Assembly: GCF_040362915.1 (NCBI RefSeq)
Contig: NZ_AP029612.1
Location: 2,790,001-2,854,000, forward strand
Source: Sediminibacterium sp. KACHI17
GTDB lineage: Bacteria; Bacteroidota; Bacteroidia; Chitinophagales; Chitinophagaceae
Reading direction: 5' to 3'
DNA length: 64,000 bases
A model generated the notes under the pieces. The model was given only the letters and a program-made list of their open reading frames with translations. It did not search any database and was not told the origin of the DNA. This document shows positions 49,360-57,294 of the stretch, piece by piece. The position numbers and the translations under genes were made by a program. Each line of letters starts with the position of its first letter. The first letter of the stretch is position 1.

Positions 49360-49459
49360 TGAGTAGTCAGTAGTGAGTTTAACAACTTAAAAATAAAAGA
49401 GAAGCCCTCAATTTTACTTGAGGGCTTCTCTTTTTATGTTACTCACTACTCACTATTCA
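49359..49459. repeat. GTGAGTA heptad hairpin framing a terminator
   Basis: The left arm has three heptads (GTGAGTA, GTCAGTA, GTGAGTT; 49359-49379) and an inverted arm lies at 49440-49459, around an internal terminator. The left arm begins at the dksA stop and the right arm reaches the MsbA-like gene stop. Confidence 0.85.
49395..49435. terminator. Bidirectional terminator
   Basis: A 17-bp perfect stem (AAAAGAGAAGCCCTCAA and its complement) with a 6-base loop and a T run on each strand. It serves the convergent dksA and MsbA-like genes. Confidence 0.93.
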
Positions 49460-51277
49460 TCTCACTTCCTGCATTTCAACTAATTTCTTATAAATCCCTC
49501 CTTTTAACAGTAATTCATCGTGTGTACCTCTTTCTGCGATTTCTCCTTTTTGGAGAACGATGATCTCGTCAGCATTGCGAATCGTGGAGAGGCGATGGGC
49601 AATGACAATTGAGGTTCTTTGTTGCATCATGTTATTGATCGCATCTTGTACCAGTCTTTCACTTTCTGTATCAAGAGATGAAGTAGCTTCATCCAAAATT
49701 AAAATTGGTGGATTCTTCAATACAGCACGTGCAATGGTTACACGCTGACGTTCGCCGCCACTGAGTTTACTTCCTCTGTCACCAATATTGGTATCAAATC
49801 CTTCTTCTTTACGATGAATAAAATCATAGGCATTGGCAACCCGTGCTGCCTGTTCTATTTGCTCTTGATCTGCATGATCGATACCTAACGCAATATTATT
49901 CGCAATGGTATCATTGAACAAGATCGGCTCCTGCGTTACGATCCCCATCTGATTCCGAATTGAGTGTAACGTGTACTCCTTGATGTTTACACCATCTATC
50001 AGCAACTCACCACCACTGACATCATGAAAACGCGGGATAAGATCTGCCAATGTACTTTTTCCCGCACCTGATGAGCCTACCAAAGCAATGGTTTTTCCTT
50101 TTTTGATTTTCAGGTTGATATTTTTTAAAATGGTTACATCCTCATAAGAAAAAGAAACATTTTTAAATTCAATGCTATCATTGAATTCGGTCAATGTCTT
50201 TGCATTAGGTTGATCTGTAACAGTAACAGGTGCTTTTAAAATTTCTTCAATTCGTTGAATGGCGGCACTACCGCGTTGTGCGCTGTAAAATGAGCCGGAT
50301 AAGGATTTCGCCGGATTGATGATCTGCGTAAAGAATACGATATAGGTAATAAAGCTCTCGGGTTCCAAACCAAATTGTCCATCCAATACCAATTTTCCAC
50401 CAAACCAAAGAATACAAGACAATACCAGTACACCCAAAAATTCAGACATCGGTGAAGCCAGATCTTTTCTGAAGTTCATCTTGTTTCGGATCTGGTTCAA
50501 CGTATTGTTATTACTGATGAATTTGCTGTGTAAAATCTTCTCAGCATTGAATGCTTTGATGACACGTAGTCCACCAAGTGTTTCATCAAGAATCGACATC
50601 AGTGTACCTAATTTTTCCTGTGAGGAAGTAGATTGTTTTTTCAGTGAACGACTCAGTCTGCCAATGATAAAACCGGTAAGTGGTAGTAATACCAATAGGA
50701 ATAATGACAATGCCGGACTTAGCATCACCAGAAAAACCAGTATGATGATAATGTTTAAAGGATCACGTATCAGTGCTTCTAATGTTCCCATGACACTCCA
50801 TTCTACTTCATTAGCGTCATTGCTCATGCGACTGATGATATCGCCTTTCCTTTGTTCTGTAAAATATCCGATCGGGAGTTCTAATATTTTACTGTAAAGG
50901 TCAGCACGGAGTTTGGTCATGACATAATTTCTCATGGGTGCCAATACCCTAAAAGAGAGGTATGTGAAGACGTTTTTGAAGAAAATTGAGATGATGATCA
51001 GACCGCAAATTGCACCTAAAGCATATATCTCACCTTTTTCAGTGATCATTTTACTGATAAAGTATTTGAGATAATTTAACACCCCATTGGCAGTTAAAGA
51101 GAACTCCGGCTCAACATTGATCAGGGCTGCTTTATTGAATAGCAATTGAAGAAAAGGCGCAAGCATGGCCAGTGATACCAATGAAAACAGGATAGAGAAT
51201 AGGGTGAAAATCAGGTACAATACGATGTTTTGCTTCTGACTCCTTAAGTAAAAAAGTATTCTTGAAAAGCGCTTCAT
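49457..51277 (-). CDS. ABC transporter, permease-ATPase fusion (MsbA-like)
   Basis: 606 residues from the ATG at 51277; the in-frame ATG at 51343 adds 22 poorly fitting residues overlapping rbfA. A six-helix export domain (about 1-330) is followed by an ATPase domain with GSSGAGKSTLADLIPRF (Walker A), LSGGERQRVTIARA (signature) and ILILDEATSSLD (Walker B). The layout is that of MsbA-type lipid or drug exporters; flipping of lipid A core is a reasonable guess because such a homologue is expected in Gram-negative Bacteroidota. It is divergent from rbfA. Confidence 0.9.
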   Translation of the reverse strand: MKRFSRILFYLRSQKQNIVLYLIFTLFSILFSLVSLAMLAPFLQLLFNKAALINVEPEFSLTANGVLNYLKYFISKMITEKGEIYALGAICGLIIISIFFKNVFTYLSFRVLAPMRNYVMTKLRADLYSKILELPIGYFTEQRKGDIISRMSNDANEVEWSVMGTLEALIRDPLNIIIILVFLVMLSPALSLFLLVLLPLTGFIIGRLSRSLKKQSTSSQEKLGTLMSILDETLGGLRVIKAFNAEKILHSKFISNNNTLNQIRNKMNFRKDLASPMSEFLGVLVLSCILWFGGKLVLDGQFGLEPESFITYIVFFTQIINPAKSLSGSFYSAQRGSAAIQRIEEILKAPVTVTDQPNAKTLTEFNDSIEFKNVSFSYEDVTILKNINLKIKKGKTIALVGSSGAGKSTLADLIPRFHDVSGGELLIDGVNIKEYTLHSIRNQMGIVTQEPILFNDTIANNIALGIDHADQEQIEQAARVANAYDFIHRKEEGFDTNIGDRGSKLSGGERQRVTIARAVLKNPPILILDEATSSLDTESERLVQDAINNMMQQRTSIVIAHRLSTIRNADEIIVLQKGEIAERGTHDELLLKGGIYKKLVEMQEVR

Positions 51278-51341
51278 ATCAGGATAAAATCGGTAAAACA
51301 CAGCAAAGTAAGTAATTTTACAGCCAATCAAACAGTTCAAC

Positions 51342-51716
51342 ATGGAAGAAGGAAAACGTCAGCGTCAGGTAGCAGGAGCCATTCAGGAGGAAATGAATGA
51401 TATTTTCAGGAGACTGAATCTTTCCATGCTCGATGGAGGAATGGTATCTATTTCCTCTGTTAAGGTTACTCCGGATCTGTTAGAAGCAAGAATCTATCTT
51501 AGTTTGTTTCAGGTAAAAGATACCAAAGCCACCATGAAAACCATTGAAGGTCGCGCATGGGAGATCAAAAAAGAGTTGGCTGATAAAATGAAACATCAAC
51601 TTCGCCGAATTCCTGTTCTTCATTTCTATCTTGATGATACCTTGGATTATGTATTTAAGATGGAAGAGATATTTAAAAATATTAGTGAGGAGAAGAAGGG
51701 GGAAGAGAGTGAGTAA
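51342..51716 (+). CDS. rbfA: Ribosome-binding factor A
   Basis: 124 residues, the typical size. A small KH-like protein that assists 30S subunit maturation. The N-terminal GKRQRQVAGAIQEEMNDIF and the later YLDDTLDYVFKMEEIF match RbfA. The last codons (ESE) and the TAA lie inside the first heptads of the GTGAGTA array at 51709. It is divergent from the MsbA-like gene, 64 bases away. Confidence 0.93.
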   Translation: MEEGKRQRQVAGAIQEEMNDIFRRLNLSMLDGGMVSISSVKVTPDLLEARIYLSLFQVKDTKATMKTIEGRAWEIKKELADKMKHQLRRIPVLHFYLDDTLDYVFKMEEIFKNISEEKKGEESE

Positions 51717-51773
51717 TGAATAGTGAGTAGTCAGTAGTGAGTAGTGAATGATTTTTAAACTCACTACTCACCC
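51709..51773. repeat. GTGAGTA heptad array overlapping the rbfA stop
   Basis: Six tandem heptads (GTGAGTA, ATGAATA, GTGAGTA, GTCAGTA, GTGAGTA, GTGAATG; 51709-51750) and a short inverted arm at about 51760-51773. The first unit contains the rbfA stop codon. Confidence 0.88.
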
Positions 51774-51809
51774 AAACTAATATATTTAACCAACCACACG
51801 ACCCATCCC

Positions 51810-53015
51810 GTGAACGTTCTATTTGCTTGGCGCTATTTTAGGTCAAAAAAATCTACCAATGCCATCAATGTCATTGCATGGATCAGCGTTACGGCTATAA
51901 CGGTGGGGTGTGCTGCATTGATCATTATTCTCAGTGTTTTCAATGGTTTTGAAGAGTTGGTAAAAGGGTTGTACACAGATTTTTATACCGATATCCGTAT
52001 TTCTCCTGCAAAAGGCAAAACCATCTTACTCAATCATCAACTTCAGCAACAGATCAAATCAACACCCGGAGTGGCTGTCTTCAGTTTGGTTGCAGAAGAG
52101 AAAGCATTGTTGGTGAATGGTCCTTATCAATCAATTGTACTTGTAAAGGGAGTTGATGAGCAATATGTAACTACCAATAAAATTACGGAACATATCAAGC
52201 GTGGTAAGTTCTCTTTGGGTACATTGGAAGACCCATCTATTGTTTTGGGTTATGGAATTGAAAATGCGATTGGAGCAGATGTGGAGCGGGGTGTATATCC
52301 TCTTACATTGTACACTCCGAATCGGAAAGCAAATTTTAATTCTTTGGATGGACTCAGTGTCAATAATATCCGCGCGAGTGGTACATTCCAGGTACAACAA
52401 GAGTTTGATAACAAATATGCTTTTACCAATCTGGCTTTCTTTCGTTATATGCTGAATATGGAAGCAGATGAGTATAGCGCTGCGGAAATTAAAGTGCGTG
52501 GTGATGCAGATCAGGTCAAAGAACAGTTGCAGGCGACACTGGGAGATAAGTATATTGTTCAAACCAGGTATGAGCAAAACAAAAGTTTGTATGCTGTTAT
52601 GCAAATGGAAAAGTGGGTGATCTATGCCATCCTTTCTTTGATACTGATTGTAGCCGCTTTCAATATGATCGGTGCACTGACGATGCTGGTTTTGGAAAAG
52701 CAAAAAGATATAGCTGTATTACAAGCGATGGGTGCTTCTCAAAAAAGAATACAAGCGATTTTTCTTTCTGAAGGATTGCTGCTGGCAGGTTTTGGCGCGG
52801 CTCTTGGAATGTTGTTGGCGACCCTTATATGTTGGTTACAAATTAAGTTTGAACTTATCAAATTGGCAGGAGATACATTCATCGTCAAAGCCTATCCTGT
52901 AAAGCTGATAGCAACTGATTATTTATTGGTATTGGGAACAGTTACCATCATTGGTTTTCTTGCAGCATGGATCCCATCCCGAAAAGCCAGTCGCCAAGAG
53001 CTTGCGCTCAAATAA
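51810..53015 (+). CDS. FtsX-like ABC permease, LolE/LolC type
   Basis: 401 residues from a GTG start that gives the typical MNVLFAWRYFRSKKSTNAIN. One N-terminal helix, a large periplasmic domain (about 50-260) and three C-terminal helices are arranged as in LolC/LolE. The segments ISVTAITVGCAALIIILSVF and LEKQKDIAVLQAMGASQKRI, and the terminal PSRKASRQELALK, are family marks. LolCDE extracts lipoproteins from the inner membrane; the cognate ATPase LolD is not next to it. It sits after rbfA in the same orientation. Confidence 0.88.
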   Translation: MNVLFAWRYFRSKKSTNAINVIAWISVTAITVGCAALIIILSVFNGFEELVKGLYTDFYTDIRISPAKGKTILLNHQLQQQIKSTPGVAVFSLVAEEKALLVNGPYQSIVLVKGVDEQYVTTNKITEHIKRGKFSLGTLEDPSIVLGYGIENAIGADVERGVYPLTLYTPNRKANFNSLDGLSVNNIRASGTFQVQQEFDNKYAFTNLAFFRYMLNMEADEYSAAEIKVRGDADQVKEQLQATLGDKYIVQTRYEQNKSLYAVMQMEKWVIYAILSLILIVAAFNMIGALTMLVLEKQKDIAVLQAMGASQKRIQAIFLSEGLLLAGFGAALGMLLATLICWLQIKFELIKLAGDTFIVKAYPVKLIATDYLLVLGTVTIIGFLAAWIPSRKASRQELALK

Positions 53016-53104
53016 ACCCTCCATCTAACGCAGTGCTGAACTTTGTGTAGTTCGGTGGTTCTTGCCACAGCGGTAAAGAAGTATGCACATATCGGTAACA
53101 TGAA

Positions 53105-53133
53105 AGAGCCGCTTAGTTTTTCTAAGCGGCTCT
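53105..53133. terminator. Hairpin between two convergent genes
   Basis: AGAGCCGCTTAG and its complement form a 12-bp perfect stem with a T5 loop. No strong T run follows on either strand, so efficiency is uncertain. It lies between the LolE-like and transketolase genes. Confidence 0.65.
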
Positions 53134-53162
53134 GATAAAAGTATTTTCAATTTTCACTTCTT

Positions 53163-54005
53163 TTAGTAGTCTCCCAAAGTTTCTTCTAACTGTCCTAAAG
53201 CTTTCGCCAATTGCTCATCACTTGGGGCGATGCCATGCCATTCGTGGCTACCTTCCATGAAGTCAACACCTTTACCCATTTCTGTTTTCATCATGATACA
53301 GATAGGTTTGCCTTGTCCTGTCATTGATTTTGCTTTATCCAATACAGCTACTACATCTTCCATATCATTTCCATTCATGTCCAGAACGGTCCAGTTAAAG
53401 GCTTTGAATTTATCGTGAAGATTATCGAGTGACAATACTTTGCTGGTCGGACCATCGATCTGTTGTCCGTTCCAGTCAACGGTAGCGATCAGGTTATCTA
53501 CCTTATTGTGGGCTGCGAACATCACTGCTTCCCAAATTTGTCCTTCTTGTAATTCACCATCTCCATGGAGAGAGAAAACAAGGTGTGGATCGTTGTTGTA
53601 TTTTTTTGTAAGGGCAGCACCTATGGCTACACTCATACCCTGACCCAAAGAGCCACTGGCAATTCTTACACCGGGTAAATGCTCATGAGTAGTAGGGTGA
53701 CCTTGTAAGCGGGTATTGAGTTTACGGAAGCTGGCCAGTTCTTGCTTATCAAAATAACCGGAACGTGAAAGCACTGAATAATAAACAGGAGAAATATGTC
53801 CGTTAGAAAGGAAGAAAAGATCTTCACCAACACCATCCATCTTGAACTGGCGGTCGTGTTTCATGGTATGAAAAAACAGAGCGGTAAGGAAATCGGTACA
53901 ACCCAAAGAACCACCAGGGTGTCCGCTCTGAACCCCATGAACCATTCGAACGATATCGCGCCTAATTTGACTGGCCGCGGCTTTCAATTCCTGAATACTT
54001 GCCAT
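53163..54005 (-). CDS. Transketolase, N-terminal subunit
   Basis: 281 residues from the ATG at 54005; the in-frame upstream frame runs through a repeat array. It is the thiamine-diphosphate-binding half of split transketolase: GVQSGHPGGSLGCTDFL, GSLGQGMSVAIGAALTKK, and the cofactor motif SLHGDGELQEGQIWEAVM with NLIATVDWNGQQIDG. It moves two-carbon units in the non-oxidative pentose phosphate pathway. The C-terminal subunit gene usually lies directly downstream but is not present here, because the next gene is convergent; it must be elsewhere. Confidence 0.93.
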   Translation of the reverse strand: MASIQELKAAASQIRRDIVRMVHGVQSGHPGGSLGCTDFLTALFFHTMKHDRQFKMDGVGEDLFFLSNGHISPVYYSVLSRSGYFDKQELASFRKLNTRLQGHPTTHEHLPGVRIASGSLGQGMSVAIGAALTKKYNNDPHLVFSLHGDGELQEGQIWEAVMFAAHNKVDNLIATVDWNGQQIDGPTSKVLSLDNLHDKFKAFNWTVLDMNGNDMEDVVAVLDKAKSMTGQGKPICIMMKTEMGKGVDFMEGSHEWHGIAPSDEQLAKALGQLEETLGDY

Positions 54006-54039
54006 ATGCTTGTTTTGTGGTTGCGAAGATAGGGGAATA

Positions 54040-54146
54040 GTCGATAGTTCATAGTCGATGGTCCATGGTACATGGCAAGAAAATATCAACTGATGAGGGT
54101 AGAAATCAAACAAATTACTATGGACCATCGACTATGGACTATTCAC
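54040..54146. repeat. GTCGATA/GTCCATG heptad hairpin
   Basis: Five heptads (GTCGATA, GTTCATA, GTCGATG, GTCCATG, GTACATG; 54040-54074) face four inverted ones (TATGGAC, CATCGAC, TATGGAC, TATTCAC; 54119-54146). It ends directly at the frr -7 box. Confidence 0.87.
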
Positions 54147-54154
54147 TATATTTG
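54147..54154 (+). promoter_or_regulatory. -7 box TATATTTG of frr
   Basis: A perfect TAnnTTTG immediately after the repeat arm, 18 bases before the frr ATG. The -33 region of this promoter is therefore inside the heptad array. Confidence 0.65.
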
Positions 54155-54172
54155 CCCCCTCAAAACCATCAT

Positions 54173-54736
54173 ATGTCAGAAGATCTGGATTTAATATTGG
54201 CCGATACGGAAGAAAGTATGACCAAGGCCATTAGTCATTTGGAAACGGAGCTCACCAAGATCAGGGCGGGGAAAGCCAATCCAACCATGTTGGATGGTAT
54301 TATGGTAGATTATTATGGCTCACCCACTCCTATCAATCAGGTAGCGAATATTAGTGTTTTGGATGTGCGTACTATTAGTATTCAGCCATGGGAGAAAAAT
54401 ATGCTTGCAGCGATTGAAAGAGCAATCATGGCGGCTAATATTGGCATCACTCCTCAGAACGATGGTGTTCAGTTGCGTTTATTCTTGCCTCCGTTAACAG
54501 AAGAAAGAAGAAGAGAGTTGGTAAAAAAAGCGGCAGGTGAAGGAGAGCATTCTAAAGTAGCGATCCGAAATATCCGTCGCGATGCGATTGAGCAGGTAAA
54601 GAAATTGCAAAAAGATGGTCTTAGTGAAGACGCTGCAAAAGATGCAGAAAAAAGTATTCAAGACATTACCGATAAATTCATCTCTCTAGTAGATAAACAT
54701 TTGGCCGCGAAAGAAAAAGAAGTAATGGCAGTGTGA
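54173..54736 (+). CDS. frr: Ribosome recycling factor
   Basis: 187 residues from the ATG at 54173; the upstream in-frame start at 54065 lies in the repeat. RRF splits post-termination ribosomes with EF-G. The three-helix bundle is clear: TEESMTKAISHLETELTKIR, KANPTMLDGIMVDYYG, and the end domain KKLQKDGLSEDAAKDAEKSI. Its promoter overlaps a heptad array. A perfect 29-bp hairpin begins 2 bases after its stop. Confidence 0.96.
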   Translation: MSEDLDLILADTEESMTKAISHLETELTKIRAGKANPTMLDGIMVDYYGSPTPINQVANISVLDVRTISIQPWEKNMLAAIERAIMAANIGITPQNDGVQLRLFLPPLTEERRRELVKKAAGEGEHSKVAIRNIRRDAIEQVKKLQKDGLSEDAAKDAEKSIQDITDKFISLVDKHLAAKEKEVMAV

Positions 54737-54738
54737 TC

Positions 54739-54809
54739 TTTGATTTTTTGATCTTTGATTTCTTGATCCACAAAAGACAAATCAAGAAATCAAAGATCAA
54801 AAAATCAAA
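54739..54809. repeat. ATCAAGAA hairpin, gene-less copy of the S23 cassette ends
   Basis: Perfect 29-bp arms (54739-54767 and 54781-54809) with a 13-base loop. At least 22 bases of each arm are identical to the ends of the S23 cassette at 37432-37898. It includes the stop codon of the convergent EamA gene. Confidence 0.92.
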
Positions 54810-55716
54810 CTTTCTCTTTCTTATTTACCAGGTATACCCCACAAAGAATAATTCCCAGACATCCGATTTGCAATAGTGTGATCTGTTCGCCATCTAATAA
54901 TCCCCAGAAAACAGCTACGAATGGGATTCCGTAAGTAACCATAGAGGCGAACAATGTTCCTGCTCTTTTTACGAGCATATAGAAGATAATAGAAGCAAAA
55001 GCAGTTCCCAAGACACCAAGGATAAATGAAGCACCTGTAGCTTTGATAACACTTGTTTCAGACAAAGCCATTTCAGTATATCCGGTGTAGTATAAAATGA
55101 TCGCGGATGGAATGATCAGGAATACAAATGCAAGAGAAGCAATATTCAGTGATCCCACTTCTTTCATATGTCTGCCTACCATATTTACATTGATGCCATA
55201 AAAAACGGTTGCTAAAAGCACCAATCCTGCATAAGAGATATTTTGAAAGCTAACGGTTTTGCCTGTAAACATCAATAGGCATAGTCCAATAAAACCAATG
55301 ATCACACCGGCGATTTTAGTAGCATTTGCTTTCAACTGAAAAAATGAAATGCCTACGAGTATGGTAAACAATGGAGTTAGTGCATTGAGGATACCTGCCA
55401 ATGAACTGTCTATCTGTGTTTCAGCAATACAGAATAAATATGCAGGGAAAAAATTACCCAATAATCCCGATAAGATCACCAGCAGCCACTTGTTTTGAGG
55501 TATTTGCTTGAGTGCTTTTACTGCAAAGGGTGTAAGGATCAGTCCTGCACTTAGAATACGTATTGATGCTACCTGGTAAGGGGTCAAGACATGCATGCCT
55601 TCTTTCATTAGAATAAAAGAACTTCCCCAAATAACAGATAACAATAAAAAGATGCCCCAGTTGATAATCCGATCTCTCAATGTGTTGTTTTTGTAAAGGT
55701 GAGGGATTGCTTTCAT
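54805..55716 (-). CDS. EamA/DMT family transporter
   Basis: 303 residues with ten predicted membrane helices in two EamA repeats: LLLSVIWGSSFILMKEGMHV starts the first, GLVLLATVFYGINVNMVGRH the second. The proteins export amino acids, nucleotides or other metabolites; the substrate is unknown. Its TGA stop is inside the right arm of the 29-bp hairpin. It is divergent from mscL, 48 bases away. Confidence 0.9.
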   Translation of the reverse strand: MKAIPHLYKNNTLRDRIINWGIFLLLSVIWGSSFILMKEGMHVLTPYQVASIRILSAGLILTPFAVKALKQIPQNKWLLVILSGLLGNFFPAYLFCIAETQIDSSLAGILNALTPLFTILVGISFFQLKANATKIAGVIIGFIGLCLLMFTGKTVSFQNISYAGLVLLATVFYGINVNMVGRHMKEVGSLNIASLAFVFLIIPSAIILYYTGYTEMALSETSVIKATGASFILGVLGTAFASIIFYMLVKRAGTLFASMVTYGIPFVAVFWGLLDGEQITLLQIGCLGIILCGVYLVNKKEKV

Positions 55717-55764
55717 TATTCAATTATATTAGGTATTTTCATTACTCACCAAACCAATTCAACT

Positions 55765-56199
55765 ATGGGAATGCTAAAAGAATTTAAAGACTTTGCCATG
55801 CGGGGCAATCTGGTAGACATAGCAGTAGCCTTTGTCATGGGTGCTTCATTTGGGAAGATCGTTACATCATTCGTAGATGGAATTGTGATGCCGTTGGTCG
55901 GTATGCTGACAGGTGGTGTTGATTTTAATGATAAAGTATGGGTATTAAAAGAGGCAATTGCTGAAGTAAAGGATGCCAGTGGCGCCGTAGTTACAGAAGC
56001 TGCAGCAGAGGTCTCTATCAAATACGGAGCGTTTATCACCAATGTCCTGGATTTCATCATTGTGGCATTTGTAGTGTTTCTGGTAATTAAAGGCATCAAT
56101 AAAATGAAAGCCCCGGCAGAAGCTCCTGCAGCAGCCGGTCCATCAGAAACTGAGAAATTACTGGCTGAGATCAGGGATTCTTTGAAGAAGGTAGACTAG
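55765..56199 (+). CDS. mscL: Large-conductance mechanosensitive channel
   Basis: 144 residues from the ATG at 55765. It opens under membrane tension to release solutes after hypo-osmotic shock. The N-terminal amphipathic helix GMLKEFKDFAMRGN, the first membrane helix VDIAVAFVMGASFGKIVTSF, the second helix and the C-terminal bundle (SETEKLLAEIRDSLKK) are all present. The first codons of the repeat at 56199 overlap the stop. Confidence 0.96.
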   Translation: MGMLKEFKDFAMRGNLVDIAVAFVMGASFGKIVTSFVDGIVMPLVGMLTGGVDFNDKVWVLKEAIAEVKDASGAVVTEAAAEVSIKYGAFITNVLDFIIVAFVVFLVIKGINKMKAPAEAPAAAGPSETEKLLAEIRDSLKKVD

Positions 56200-56323
56200 T
56201 CCGTGTTCGTAGTCTATAGTCCATGGTAGGAATGCGGTCATAGGCTAGTAAGGCAATAGCTTTATAGCTTAAGGATCTAATTCTTATCATCTCAACGATG
56301 GTCTATGGGCCATTGACCATCGA
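56199..56323. repeat. Degenerate GTCCATR heptad pair
   Basis: Left units GTCTATA and GTCCATG (56212-56225) with a weaker unit at 56199, and right units CTATGGG, CCATTGA and CCATCGA (56303-56323), in opposite sense. A TAGCTTTATAGCTTA stretch lies in the loop. This is a worn member of the family. Confidence 0.65.
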
Positions 56324-56340
56324 CTCGGTGGATAAATATT

Positions 56341-56378
56341 ACCCCCTTCCGGTCGAAATAAGACCTGAAGGGGTTTTC
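56341..56378 (+). terminator. Terminator-like hairpin before scpA
   Basis: ACCCCCTTC-GGTC pairs with GACC-GAAGGGGT (two mismatched or bulged bases) and runs into TTTTCTTTGC. It lies 140 bases after mscL and about 20 bases before scpA, so it may be the mscL terminator or an scpA leader element. Confidence 0.6.
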
Positions 56379-56399
56379 TTTGCAGCTAAAGTTTGTGTT

Positions 56400-57230
56400 G
56401 TGAATACTGTGAATTATCAAATCAAATTAGACCAGTTTGAAGGTCCTTTCGACCTGCTTTTGTTTTTTATTGAGCGGGATGAACTGGATATCTATAATAT
56501 TCCCATTACTAAGATCATTCAAGACTTCCTCGATTTTATTCATCAGGGAGAGAAATTGAATATTGAGCTGAGTAGTGAGTTCATTCTCTTTGTATCTACA
56601 CTGATGCGCATCAAGGCGAGATTGTTATTGCCGCGTAAAGAAATCGATGCCCAAGGAAATGAGATAGATCCTCGCCAGGAATTGATCGATAAAATTCTGG
56701 AATACAAACGCTTTAAAGAAGCCGCTGTTCAAATGGCTGAAATGGAAGCGATGCGTATGTTGATGGTAAAACGCGGTAACCTCCAAAAGGAATTGGTTGA
56801 GATCGGCGAAGATGCTTCTGAAGGAACAGAGATACAAAACATCACGATGTTCAAGCTGATGAAAGCTTTTGAAAAAGTGATGCAGCGCGTACATGATCGA
56901 CAGAATAAACCGGTACATACTGTGGTGCGCTATAATTACACCATGGAAGGAAGTCGTGATTATATGCTTGACTTTGTCGCGAAAGAAAAAACAGTAGCTT
57001 TTGAAAAAGTATTTGAAGTCTGTAACGACAGAATACATGCTATCTTCTTATTCCTGTCTATTCTTGAATTGACCCAGCAAAAATTCATGAAACTGTTGGT
57101 GGCAGAAGGAAAGAATAATTTCATTGTAGAGTGGAATGATAAACGTGAAGAAGAATTGAAAGAAGAAGGCCTTACTGACGAAGATTTTACCAACACGTTT
57201 ACTGACGATCCTACACCTATTGCCGAATAA
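56400..57230 (+). CDS. scpA: Segregation and condensation protein A
   Basis: 276 residues from the GTG at 56400, or 273 from the GTG at 56409; an ATG at 56298 gives 34 unlikely residues read from a repeat and hairpin. The kleisin subunit links SMC heads with ScpB. Recognised by YQIKLDQFEGPFDLLLFFIE, the N-terminal helices (DIYNIPITKIIQDFL) and the C-terminal winged-helix region (IHAIFLFLSILELTQQKFMK). scpB is not adjacent. It is followed by a strong repeat-type hairpin. Confidence 0.93.
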   Translation: MNTVNYQIKLDQFEGPFDLLLFFIERDELDIYNIPITKIIQDFLDFIHQGEKLNIELSSEFILFVSTLMRIKARLLLPRKEIDAQGNEIDPRQELIDKILEYKRFKEAAVQMAEMEAMRMLMVKRGNLQKELVEIGEDASEGTEIQNITMFKLMKAFEKVMQRVHDRQNKPVHTVVRYNYTMEGSRDYMLDFVAKEKTVAFEKVFEVCNDRIHAIFLFLSILELTQQKFMKLLVAEGKNNFIVEWNDKREEELKEEGLTDEDFTNTFTDDPTPIAE

Positions 57231-57231
57231 A

Positions 57232-57282
57232 AAAATCTGTGAATCTGTGGTTTTATTTATTGGCCACAGATTCACAGATTTT
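57232..57282. terminator. CACAGATT repeat hairpin, likely terminator
   Basis: Perfect 19-bp arms (57232-57250 and 57264-57282) around a 13-base loop, with A and T tracts at the two ends. Built of the 8-base CACAGATT unit as at 32366. It separates the convergent scpA and dxs genes and could work in both directions. Confidence 0.88.
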
Positions 57283-57294
57283 ATTTGAGAGAAA

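Noticed and set aside
52131..52703. Minus-strand 190-codon ORF
   Set aside because: Wholly antisense to the LolE-like gene, with implausible composition (many His, Ile, Gln, Cys).
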